A DNA stretch of 64,000 nt from Thermogladius sp. (GTDB lineage: Archaea; Thermoproteota; Thermoprotei_A; Sulfolobales; Desulfurococcaceae), in NCBI GenBank assembly GCA_022759365.1, contig JAEMPJ010000001.1:31299-95298 (forward strand). Reading direction: 5' to 3'. Under the pieces are notes generated by a model, which had not been told where the DNA came from, searched no databases, and saw only the letters and a program-made list of their open reading frames with translations. A program made the translations under genes and the position numbers. This document shows, in pieces, positions 10,817 through 19,340 of this stretch (positions are counted from its first letter, which is position 1; every line of letters begins with the position of its first letter).

Positions 10817-11506
10817 TTACTTCACATCTCTCAGAATGAACCGGATTACCTCGCTGAGATTCCTAAATTCCATGAAGAGGCCGGACGGCGTCTTCCACGG
10901 GAAGTCCCAGAGCGAGGAGAAGGATATCTTGAAGAGCTCAACGCTAGGCGGGAGCCTCTTACTCATAACGTACAGGTTCTGGGCCTTATCGTCAACGTAG
11001 ACTATCCTCGTGGGCCGGTGCTTTTCAATTAAGAGTTGGATAGCATCATGCCTTGTCGGGGCGTCTTCTCCTACGACGATTATTTCGTCGAAGAACCCTG
11101 CTAGCCCGTCGTATTCTAATCTCTCTCTTTTCAAACCGTATATATCGTCCCTGTAGCCTACATGTGCTATCAACATATTTTTACTCCTGGCTAGTTTAAG
11201 GGCCTCGACCACGCCTGGTAAAACCACTGTCTCCTCTATCCTTCTCTCCCAGTATCTGGTTATCAGCTCGTCGAACTTCTCCTCTGTTAAACCCGGGATG
11301 AATTTAAACCACCAGTCTTCTCTCATCAAGCCTATGCCTTCACTCAAATACTCCATGTAAAGCAGGAAGTCGGCTTCCTCTTTCGAGACACCCATCAACT
11401 CCCTTAGATCTCTCCTGTAGAAGTCCGCTATACCCCTGTAACTGTCGACCAACACACCGTCATAGTCTAAAGCCAGAATGATAATCCCTGAGTTCATGGC
11501 GGTCAC
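10817..11506 (-). CDS. HAD-superfamily hydrolase
   Basis: LALDYDGVLVDSYRG motif I, VVLPGVVEALKLARS, VYVDDKAQNL. Confidence 0.85.
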   Translation of the reverse strand: MTAMNSGIIILALDYDGVLVDSYRGIADFYRRDLRELMGVSKEEADFLLYMEYLSEGIGLMREDWWFKFIPGLTEEKFDELITRYWERRIEETVVLPGVVEALKLARSKNMLIAHVGYRDDIYGLKRERLEYDGLAGFFDEIIVVGEDAPTRHDAIQLLIEKHRPTRIVYVDDKAQNLYVMSKRLPPSVELFKISFSSLWDFPWKTPSGLFMEFRNLSEVIRFILRDVK

Positions 11507-11508
11507 GC

Positions 11509-12498
11509 TTGCTTCACACCATCGTATTAGACCATTATTATTTAAGGCTTAGAAACGGTTGCTACGCAGTTGTAGTGGGAAACTACCATGAGTACCACAT
11601 GATTTTATCATACATTAAGTATTGTCCATCGAGAACACCCTCTGTTTGGAGGGATCGTAGTGGTTTCCTAGAGAGGGTTGTCTCCAAATACGATGCGAGC
11701 GAGGTCAGGAAGACCTCTCTAAAGCAGGCGTATATTCCTTTCTACGATTCGAATATACCTTACGTCGCATCCAGCGATGTAGTTGAGATCTACAACCCTG
11801 TTAAGAGAGCCGGGGAGATCATCATGAGGGTTAATGATGAGCTGGAGGCTACCGCACTGGGTATGATAGGCACCCTACTGGAAGCAGTAAAGCCCCTCAC
11901 TATTGGTGTCACGGGCTCACTCCTACCCTCAATCCACAACCCGAAGGTCAGCGATATCGACTTGATACTTTACGGGTGGGACAGCTCCCCCTCTGCTATA
12001 GAGTTCGTCTCGGAGAACAAAGACTTGTTCCCCGGTTTCACGGGGGGAAGGCTTGAGGCTTGGGCTGAAGCAAACGCCTCGGCGACAGGTTTGACTAGAC
12101 GGGAAGTTATGAAGTTCTACAGGACGTACCGTAGAGGCGTCTACTCGGGGAGGGAGTATTCAATAATGTATAGCTCGGGCCTCCCCAGCAGTTTACTTAA
12201 CAAGCCCTACTACAAAACCCTCGGCGTGTCAACCATTCAAACAGAGTTCGAGGGGGGTGTCCACGCGTTAGACTACCCGGCTAGGGGATTGGTCTCGGGT
12301 TGGAGGCTCCTGGAAGGGGTTCAACCCCCAATGGATATATGCGAGGTACTCTCCTTTGAAGCCCTCTACATCCCGTTGTTCTATGAAGGGGGCAGAGCGA
12401 TTGTAAAAGGGTTGCTACAATGTAGCGTTGCAGAGGGGTGTTGCAGAATATTGGTAGGAGGGTACGAGTACAAGGGTTTCGCTAAATGGGCTGAGTGA
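11509..12498 (+). CDS. Predicted nucleotidyltransferase-domain protein (paralogue of 58016-58939)
   Basis: VTGSLLPSIHNPKVSDIDLILYG (GS..DxD NTase motif). Confidence 0.65.
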   Translation: MLHTIVLDHYYLRLRNGCYAVVVGNYHEYHMILSYIKYCPSRTPSVWRDRSGFLERVVSKYDASEVRKTSLKQAYIPFYDSNIPYVASSDVVEIYNPVKRAGEIIMRVNDELEATALGMIGTLLEAVKPLTIGVTGSLLPSIHNPKVSDIDLILYGWDSSPSAIEFVSENKDLFPGFTGGRLEAWAEANASATGLTRREVMKFYRTYRRGVYSGREYSIMYSSGLPSSLLNKPYYKTLGVSTIQTEFEGGVHALDYPARGLVSGWRLLEGVQPPMDICEVLSFEALYIPLFYEGGRAIVKGLLQCSVAEGCCRILVGGYEYKGFAKWAE

Positions 12499-12499
12499 A

Positions 12500-13078
12500 T
12501 TGAGGATGATCATAGCACACGGCTTCAAGGGTCTCCCCCACACCGCACGAGACATATGCCTGGAGGCGATTAGAGTTGAAGCCGATGTAGTACACCTTGG
12601 GGGCGATGTCAAGAGTCCGAGGATAATAGAATACTTGGCGAGGGCCTGCGGGTTGAAGGTTCTGGGTTTCACGGGGCGGCTTGACAGCGGGCTTATTGTA
12701 AAAGCCTTGAAAGACTCCGGGGGTTACGTTGAGTCGACTCTCATAGAGTTCAAAGGCATAAGCGTGCTCAGCATCGGCTACAACCTTCAGCAGGAGAGGG
12801 TGAAAGGGGTGGAGAGGGCGGACCTGATCATAACCTACTTCAGCCCTATGGGGCTTAGAGTAGAGGGGGAAGATGCTCCTGGGAGCCCTATCATAGACTA
12901 CCTCATCGAAAAGTGTAAACCACAGTATGTTATTGTGACGAGTTGCAGAACCACTTCTATTAGCGGTAGAATAATCTGCCTGGGCGAGGTAAGTCTAGGC
13001 TACTACGTCATCGCTGACTTGGAGAAAGGCCGCCTGAACATAACCGCCCGGAGGATCATGGAGTATTTGCCTAGTTAA
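12500..13078 (+). CDS. Metallophosphoesterase-like hypothetical protein
   Basis: VVHLGGDVKSPRI and GFTGRLD resemble metallophosphatase GD/GN motifs; weak. Confidence 0.45.
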   Translation: MRMIIAHGFKGLPHTARDICLEAIRVEADVVHLGGDVKSPRIIEYLARACGLKVLGFTGRLDSGLIVKALKDSGGYVESTLIEFKGISVLSIGYNLQQERVKGVERADLIITYFSPMGLRVEGEDAPGSPIIDYLIEKCKPQYVIVTSCRTTSISGRIICLGEVSLGYYVIADLEKGRLNITARRIMEYLPS

Positions 13079-13142
13079 ATAAAGTTATATATACCTCTAT
13101 GGATAGGTGAAGCATGAAATGTAATAGCGAGGTGCTTACGGT

Positions 13143-14519
13143 TTGAGCTTGAGCAGGCTCTTCAACCCCAGAAGCATAGCTGTAATAGGGGCAAGCAGGA
13201 ACCCAGATAAAATCGGGCACGTCATACTGAGAAACCTAGTCGAATACGGCTACAAGGGCAAGATATACCCTGTCAACCCATCCGCGAATGAAATATTGGG
13301 TTTGAAAGCATACAAGAGCGTCCTGGAGATCGACGATGAAGTCGATGTAGCGATCATAGCGATACCCGCAGACAAGGTTCTAGAGGCTGCGGAGGAGTGC
13401 GGGAGGAAGGGTGTTAAATTCCTAGTCGTTATCACATCCGGCTTCTCAGAGGCTGGGAACGAGGAGGGTGAGAAGAAGCTGGTTGAAGTAGCTAGGAAGT
13501 ACGGTATGAGGGTGCTGGGGCCTAACATATTTGGTTACGCGTACACGCCCAGCAGGATCAACGCCACGTTCGGGACGAAGGACATTGCGGTGGGAGGAAT
13601 ATCATTCTTGACGCAGAGCGGTGCCCTCGGGATCGCCCTAATGGGCTGGACGCTCATGGAGGAGCTGGGGATGGCTGCGCTTGTCAGCCTAGGCAACATG
13701 AGCGACCTTGATGCAACCGAGATATCGGATTACTTAGCAGACGATGAGAACACCAAGGTTATAACCATCTACTTGGAGGGGCTGAAGCCAGGTACCGGGA
13801 AGGCTTTTATTGAAAAAATGAGGAGGGTTGTGGCGAGGAAGCCCGTGATAGTTATTAAAGCGGGTAAATCCACAAGAGGGTCGATGGCCGCGGCAAGCCA
13901 CACTGGGAGTCTAGCCGGGAGTAGTAGGATCTATGAGGCGGCTTTCAAGCAAGCCGGCGTGCTAGAGGCGAGCACTGTCGAGGAGATGTTCGACTGGGCT
14001 AGGGCGTTCTCCCTACTCGAGATCCCGAGGGGGGATAAAACCGTCATCCTAACCAACGGCGGTGGTGTCGGCGTTCTGGCCACGGACGCGGCTGAAAAAT
14101 ACAATATACCCCTAATCGACCCCAGCAACGAGCTGAAGAATAAGCTTAGGAAAGTGATGCCGTGGTATGGGAGCGTGAGGAACCCGATAGACTTGACGGG
14201 TGGGGCCCTCGTCGACAACTATGTTAAAGCGCTCGAAATACTAGAGGAGTCGGATGAAGTCGACAACATCATCCTACTCTACTGCAGGACAGCTGTCTTA
14301 GACCCAATAGAGCTAGCTAAGACCCTCGCCGAGTTTAAAAAGAAGCTATCGAAGCCTATAGTCGCCGGTTTCGTCGGGGGCGCTGACGTACGGGAGGCTA
14401 TAAGAATACTTAATAAGAATGGGATACCCACCTACCCGAGCCCCGAGAGAGCTGTCAGTAGCCTGGCAGCGATGCTAGAGTACAGGAGGATAAGAAGCAG
14501 GCTCGGGGGAGTCGCTTAG
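13143..14519 (+). CDS. Acyl/acetyl-CoA synthetase (ADP-forming) alpha subunit, TTG start
   Basis: LFNPRSIAVIGASRNPDKIGHVILRNL, SGALGIALMGW, AAASHTGSLAG. Confidence 0.92.
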   Translation: MSLSRLFNPRSIAVIGASRNPDKIGHVILRNLVEYGYKGKIYPVNPSANEILGLKAYKSVLEIDDEVDVAIIAIPADKVLEAAEECGRKGVKFLVVITSGFSEAGNEEGEKKLVEVARKYGMRVLGPNIFGYAYTPSRINATFGTKDIAVGGISFLTQSGALGIALMGWTLMEELGMAALVSLGNMSDLDATEISDYLADDENTKVITIYLEGLKPGTGKAFIEKMRRVVARKPVIVIKAGKSTRGSMAAASHTGSLAGSSRIYEAAFKQAGVLEASTVEEMFDWARAFSLLEIPRGDKTVILTNGGGVGVLATDAAEKYNIPLIDPSNELKNKLRKVMPWYGSVRNPIDLTGGALVDNYVKALEILEESDEVDNIILLYCRTAVLDPIELAKTLAEFKKKLSKPIVAGFVGGADVREAIRILNKNGIPTYPSPERAVSSLAAMLEYRRIRSRLGGVA

Positions 14520-14546
14520 TCTTAAGCTGGTCGGATGGAGCGATAC

Positions 14547-15329
14547 TTAAGACGACTCCTCGAGGCAACAGCTCAAGTCCACAGGTAACTCGAGGCTTCC
14601 GGCGACAACACTCCTCGAGGCGGGTTCCAGGAATATGTTGACCGCTTTGAACACGACGTTAGACCTGTAGGCTTCGACAACTGCTTTGCAGATTTTTTTG
14701 TCGACCCCGCAGTAGAACCTGAAACCAGTTGCCAACGGTATCCCCGCGATGAAGACAACCACTGCTCTCAGACCGCTTGAAGCCGCGTGCGCAAGTGCTA
14801 GTAACTGGCGCGCCCCACGGCTGGTGGGGGCATCAGGGTAGCCAGCTATCCTACCTCCGAGATCCATGACAGCGCTCTTTAATTCAACCAGGGTCTCAAC
14901 ACCCCGGCATTCTACCAGGTAATCTATCACGCTATCCCCCAGCCTAACGTTCCTCTTAGCGAGCCGGCACCCATCCAGCCAGGGTATTAGACCCCTCTCG
15001 ACAAGCAACTCAAAACCCTTCTCCTGCAACCTCGTGTTGATTAGAGCGGCGTATAGGCCCTCTTCGACGCCAATAAGCTTAAGCCCTAGCCTACCACTCT
15101 CCGCGGGTATACAATACCCTTTCCTACCTTTCACAAGGTAGTCCTGTAGCCTCCCAGTGTTCCCCAGGTGGACTTCTCTCTCCACTCCGTCCACGAGAAC
15201 CCTAACAGTGAACCTCGACTCCCTCCGGATAATAAGACAGCTTGTCAGCTCCCCTAATTCCATCAGCTGTATCAATGTACCACCGTTTAGGCATCGTAGT
15301 AATTCCGTGCTAACGAGCATCCGCGCCAA
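14547..15329 (-). CDS. sfsA: SfsA-family DNA/RNA-binding protein
   Basis: RFTVRVLVDGVEREVHLGNTGRLQDYL, YPDAPTSRGARQLLAL. Confidence 0.8.
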   Translation of the reverse strand: MARMLVSTELLRCLNGGTLIQLMELGELTSCLIIRRESRFTVRVLVDGVEREVHLGNTGRLQDYLVKGRKGYCIPAESGRLGLKLIGVEEGLYAALINTRLQEKGFELLVERGLIPWLDGCRLAKRNVRLGDSVIDYLVECRGVETLVELKSAVMDLGGRIAGYPDAPTSRGARQLLALAHAASSGLRAVVVFIAGIPLATGFRFYCGVDKKICKAVVEAYRSNVVFKAVNIFLEPASRSVVAGSLELPVDLSCCLEESS

Positions 15330-15332
15330 GCA

Positions 15333-15713
15333 TTACTTTATTTTACTCCCTGGGGCAACGGGCTTCTCCACAGTCAGTAAGACAGGTGGGTTTGTGTCTG
15401 TTGCGAGGAGCATGCCCTGGCTCTCTAATCCGAAGATTTTTCTCGGTTTAAGGTTTGCTACAACCACCACGTGCTTATTCAAAAACTCCTCGGGTTTAAA
15501 GTATTCAGCTAGCCCCGCGATTATCTGCCTTTCCCCCAGCTCACCTAGGTCGACTATCAACTTAACTAGTTTCCTACTACCCTGAACCCTCTCAGCGTGT
15601 TTGACTACCCCGACCCTCAGATCCAGTTTAGCGAATTCATCGTATTCGACAATACCGCTCAAGCCTGGCACCAGGAGAAGATATACGGTAAGCGTTAAAA
15701 TATTCTCCCTCAA
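15333..15713 (-). CDS. tRNA-binding domain protein (MetRS C-terminal / EMAP-like)
   Basis: FAKLDLRVGVVKHAERV, VDLGELGERQIIAGLAEYF, GLESQGMLLA. Confidence 0.88.
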   Translation of the reverse strand: MRENILTLTVYLLLVPGLSGIVEYDEFAKLDLRVGVVKHAERVQGSRKLVKLIVDLGELGERQIIAGLAEYFKPEEFLNKHVVVVANLKPRKIFGLESQGMLLATDTNPPVLLTVEKPVAPGSKIK

Positions 15714-15719
15714 GCGATG

Positions 15720-16469
15720 CTAACGTAGTTCAGTCATCTTCTCGATCCTATCCACGAAATCCCCTAGACCTTTCTCCCTTGCCATCTCGGCAAAAATTTC
15801 GATAGGCTTCTTCTTAAGCAATCCTTCGCGTTGCCTAACATCATTTAAGACCTCCTCGTCTACGGAGCGAGGGAGATATTTGCTGGCCACCTCGTACAGC
15901 CTGTTCAACATCAGTTTACCGTACAGGAGTATCTCGTTAGCTTTCTCAACCAGCAAACCGATATCCCTGGTCTCAAGGATGTTAGTAGCGTCCCCTATGA
16001 AAGTGCTGAACCTTACGCCTGTCGTCAACTCTATTATCACCCCCTTATACTTGTTCAAGCTCAGTATCCCGCTATGCTTGTAGCCTGACATCCTCGCTAC
16101 CTTAAGCAAGTAAGTTGCTGTCCGAATATTCCTCGCAGACAAGTGTACTATGGGGCCCGTTGCGTTAAGCCACAGCCTCCTCACAACCGGTTTCTTGAGC
16201 AAGAGGGCTAGCTCGCCTGGTTTCACAGGGACGTGGGTTTTCAACACTATACTACCCTCATCTCTACTCCACGGGTAGACTGAGTCGCTCACCACTATTC
16301 TACCGCTACAGCTACTCAAGGTGTAGACATCTCTATCAAGGTTGAACAAGATGAGGACTGGCAGGAGGTCTTTATCTAGATACCCTATCTCCAAATCCTC
16401 CCACAACCTAGACCATAACCGTCTCTTAAACATCAACCACGATTTTTCGTCCACAACCAACTTGATCAC
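15720..16469 (-). CDS. taw3: tRNA(Phe) wybutosine-synthesizing methyltransferase Taw3
   Basis: YTLSSCSGRIVVSD, SGYKHSGILSLNKYKGVIIELTTGVRFSTFI. Confidence 0.88.
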   Translation of the reverse strand: MIKLVVDEKSWLMFKRRLWSRLWEDLEIGYLDKDLLPVLILFNLDRDVYTLSSCSGRIVVSDSVYPWSRDEGSIVLKTHVPVKPGELALLLKKPVVRRLWLNATGPIVHLSARNIRTATYLLKVARMSGYKHSGILSLNKYKGVIIELTTGVRFSTFIGDATNILETRDIGLLVEKANEILLYGKLMLNRLYEVASKYLPRSVDEEVLNDVRQREGLLKKKPIEIFAEMAREKGLGDFVDRIEKMTELR

Positions 16470-16525
16470 TTTATTTAAAAACTCAATTCTTGTTTAAGGA
16501 TATTAATTAAACCCGTGGTGTCCTC

Positions 16526-17338
16526 TTGATAGGGATAGTCTACAGCCTGGTTGACCCTGCGGGGAGAGGAGCCGCTAGAATACTCGCTGAAAACGGCTTC
16601 TCACCATCGAATTGCGGTGGGGTGGAGTGCTGGTCGAGACCAGGTGTACTTCTAGCAGGGTTTAGGGAGGATGTAATAGAGTTCGACTTCTTGGATAACC
16701 TCCTGCGCGATGTAGAATACTACGTGGTTCTATCGAGGCACACCTCCCAGGCGGGGGTGAAAAGCTATACTGTCCACCACACAGGCAACTTCGGTAGAGA
16801 GGCGTTGTATGGCGGTAAACCCGGTGAGCTGGGGATAGCGAACCCGAGGGTAGCGTTCACCCTGCTGAAAGAGCTTGTGAGGCAGGCGGAAGCCAAGGGG
16901 AGGCTAGGGGAATTCAAGGTGAGCTACGAGGCAACACACCACGGGCCTACTAGTCTAAGCAAGCCAATTACCTTTATAGAGATCGGTAGTTCGATGAGCG
17001 AGTGGGTTGACGATGTAAACCACCGGGTCTTAGCTGAGAGTGTCCTCCATCTAATCAACGAGGGTGTTTCAGACTGTAAACCCGCGATAGGTGTTGGTGG
17101 AGGCCATTATCCATGGAAGCTTACAGAATACGCGCTTAGAGAGAATGTCTGCTTCGGGCATATAATCCCGAAGTACGCGCTCGACCTATTAGACCAGGGT
17201 ACCCTCAGACAAATGGTTGAGAGAACATATGGCGGTGTTGAATTGATTGTCGTCGAGAAGAAGGGTACAAGGATCGAGCACAGAGAGATAATCGAGGAGT
17301 TTGCCAGGGAGAACGGGCTAGCCGTCCGCTACATTTAG
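16526..17338 (+). CDS. dtdA: D-aminoacyl-tRNA deacylase (archaeal/plant DTD2 type)
   Basis: SYEATHHGPTSLSKPITFIEIGSS, AIGVGGGHYPWKLTE. Confidence 0.92.
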   Translation: MIGIVYSLVDPAGRGAARILAENGFSPSNCGGVECWSRPGVLLAGFREDVIEFDFLDNLLRDVEYYVVLSRHTSQAGVKSYTVHHTGNFGREALYGGKPGELGIANPRVAFTLLKELVRQAEAKGRLGEFKVSYEATHHGPTSLSKPITFIEIGSSMSEWVDDVNHRVLAESVLHLINEGVSDCKPAIGVGGGHYPWKLTEYALRENVCFGHIIPKYALDLLDQGTLRQMVERTYGGVELIVVEKKGTRIEHREIIEEFARENGLAVRYI

Positions 17339-17369
17339 AAACGGTTTTCTAAAGCCACCACTGCTAAAA

Positions 17370-18416
17370 CTAGACCGGGGGCAGCTTAACGGGTATATCC
17401 TCGAACTGCGTTCTCGCAAGTTTCTTCCACACCAGCCTCAGCGTCACCCCTTCAGGCATGAGATTGAGGGGGATCTTAATGGATTCCTCAACTATCTCCC
17501 CTGGAGAAGGCGGCTTAATCTTCTTAACGCTCTTAACGAAGCCTTTATCGAGAACCACGAGCATCGCTTCATCAGGGGTGGCATCGCCTTCATTAGTTAT
17601 CTTCAGCGATATGTTTACTTCGTTACCTGATCTCATAGGGGTTATGCTCGCTAGCTTTAAAGTAGGCTTTCTCAAACTAAGCTTTTTCGATAACAAGCCC
17701 AAGACAAAGAAGGGGTTGCCGCCTCCTGAATTGGATCCCTCGCGGCTTATTTCGAGGTACCCGCAATACGAGTTATCCAATTGGATGTTCGCTAATCCTT
17801 TAACGAGTATCCTTCTCTGATTAGAACCGTTAGATAGGGTGACTGGGACTGGTGCTGGCGAGAAAGAGATCAGGTCTACTAGTGAATCCTCGTCTACGCA
17901 AACATCGGTCATAGAATACCTCTCACCTTCACCGACGAGGAGGAGCCCGGTGTAGTATTTCATCCTCGTGTAAGCGTCGAAGTGGGAGTACGCTACAATG
18001 AAGCCCACCGCTCTCAGGTTTATGCTTCCCCCGCCTTCATGCCTAATGGTCATATGTATGCGTGCTTTATTCATTGATTCCGGCGTGTTCAAAATGCTTT
18101 TGACATCGTAGATCAATTTATGGAGGTAGTTTTCACCTACTCTCACCGTGACGGCCGGCTTAAACTCCTTCGACACACTCACGCCGTTGACTCTGACTTT
18201 CCAGTCGATGTGTCTATCACGCGACTCTACAAGTAGCTCTAGCACTGCCTGCTCCGTTGGAACGCCCAACGGCCTAGGTACATCCAGCGTATAACTCAAC
18301 TTGGAGGACTCCGAGTGAGTTAACGTTTTGCTTATTTCTGCGAAAGTGTAGTAGAGGTCTGCGTTAAAACTCCCTTTGTAGACCTCGCTGAGAATGCCGG
18401 CTGGCAATAACCCCAC
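17370..18416 (-). CDS. Hypothetical protein with CARDB-like C-terminal region
   Basis: Single long ORF; PMRSGNEVNISLKITNEGDATPDEAMLVVL resembles Ig-like CARDB repeats. Confidence 0.55.
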   Translation of the reverse strand: MGLLPAGILSEVYKGSFNADLYYTFAEISKTLTHSESSKLSYTLDVPRPLGVPTEQAVLELLVESRDRHIDWKVRVNGVSVSKEFKPAVTVRVGENYLHKLIYDVKSILNTPESMNKARIHMTIRHEGGGSINLRAVGFIVAYSHFDAYTRMKYYTGLLLVGEGERYSMTDVCVDEDSLVDLISFSPAPVPVTLSNGSNQRRILVKGLANIQLDNSYCGYLEISREGSNSGGGNPFFVLGLLSKKLSLRKPTLKLASITPMRSGNEVNISLKITNEGDATPDEAMLVVLDKGFVKSVKKIKPPSPGEIVEESIKIPLNLMPEGVTLRLVWKKLARTQFEDIPVKLPPV

Positions 18417-18493
18417 CTAGAGCACTATTAAAGCAGGCTTAGTTAATAGCTTTCAACCAAATATAGTTAAACCAGGTGAGGAGCGTTCTCTTT

Positions 18494-18560
18494 CAAGCGA
18501 TGATGACGCCCTGCCGCTAAGGAGCTTAGGCGATGCTGTGAATTGAACCCCTGGCTGATT
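18494..18560 (+). ncRNA. Candidate C/D box sRNA
   Basis: Box C ATGATGA 18500-18506, D'-like CTTA 18525-18528, C'-like CGATGC 18531-18536, box D CTGA 18555-18558; TATA-like AAATATAGTTAA about 26-30 nt upstream. Confidence 0.5.
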
Positions 18561-19135
18561 CACCAAACTTTCTCCAAGGCCTCTAAATCCCAATGCCAAC
18601 TCTCACCGTTCTCACATACCTCGTCGAGAGCTTTCTCAAGTGCTTCAACCGGCTCATAGCCCTCTTCCATTATCAGCCTTGTTAACACTCTATAACTCTC
18701 TTTGACCTCCTCGTAGTAGAGTTTAAGTAAGTTCCAAGGCGGGTCGATCAAAGGTCCTCTCCCCACACTAGGGCATATACTTGAAACCGAGACTCTACTA
18801 GGATCCCCAGGTGATACAGGTAGGAATGGGAATAGCCTGCATCTCATAGGTCTCGCCGGGTAGATCGAGCAGGTTGGTAGCTTACCCTTAAACTCTAGGA
18901 AGACGCACTTGTTATCTATCCCCCTTAGAACCGGTATCGGGAGGTAGTCGGCTACAACCACGTATATGTACCTGCCCGCCAGCTCCCTCCAGCTCACACC
19001 TTTAAACTTGGCTATCCGGCAGACGTCGAAGATCGTTAGAGAGACATTTGGGCCGCTTGAGCAACAGACCCCGCTTCTACCACACTTGAACCTAACCTTG
19101 TCACCCGGCTTAAGGATCATGTTACCCAAGTCCAC
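18560..19135 (-). CDS. YkgJ-family cysteine-cluster protein
   Basis: FKCGRSGVCCSSGPNVSLT ... CVFLEFKGKLPTCSIYPARPMRCRLFPF. Confidence 0.85.
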   Translation of the reverse strand: MDLGNMILKPGDKVRFKCGRSGVCCSSGPNVSLTIFDVCRIAKFKGVSWRELAGRYIYVVVADYLPIPVLRGIDNKCVFLEFKGKLPTCSIYPARPMRCRLFPFLPVSPGDPSRVSVSSICPSVGRGPLIDPPWNLLKLYYEEVKESYRVLTRLIMEEGYEPVEALEKALDEVCENGESWHWDLEALEKVW

Positions 19136-19145
19136 TACCCCGTTT

Positions 19146-19301
19146 TCACGGTTTCTTAACCTTCCTCAACGGGCAGAAGCCTCTAAGCGGGCAAGTGGAA
19201 CACGAGCATTCGCTGAGAGAGTTTAAGGTGTATTGAATTATAATGTCGTCGTCAACGATCAGCCCTTTGACATCCTTCTTATCCTTACCTTTTGACGCCA
19301 A
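19146..19301 (-). CDS. Small Cys-rich protein (51 aa, TTG start), not in supplied ORF track
   Basis: Hand translation: MASKGKDKKDVKGLIVDDDIIIQYTLNSLSECSCSTCPLRGFCPLRKVKKP*; CxCxxCx5C cluster; fills the gap between two same-strand genes. Confidence 0.5.
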   Translation of the reverse strand: MASKGKDKKDVKGLIVDDDIIIQYTLNSLSECSCSTCPLRGFCPLRKVKKP

Positions 19302-19340
19302 TGAAACCGCCTTCCCAAGTCATTTAATTGTCTACGCCGG

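Noticed and set aside
18500-18560. tRNA gene on minus strand suggested by GGGGTTCAATTC
   Set aside because: No matching T-stem partner or acceptor stem; better explained as an antisense guide in a C/D-like RNA.
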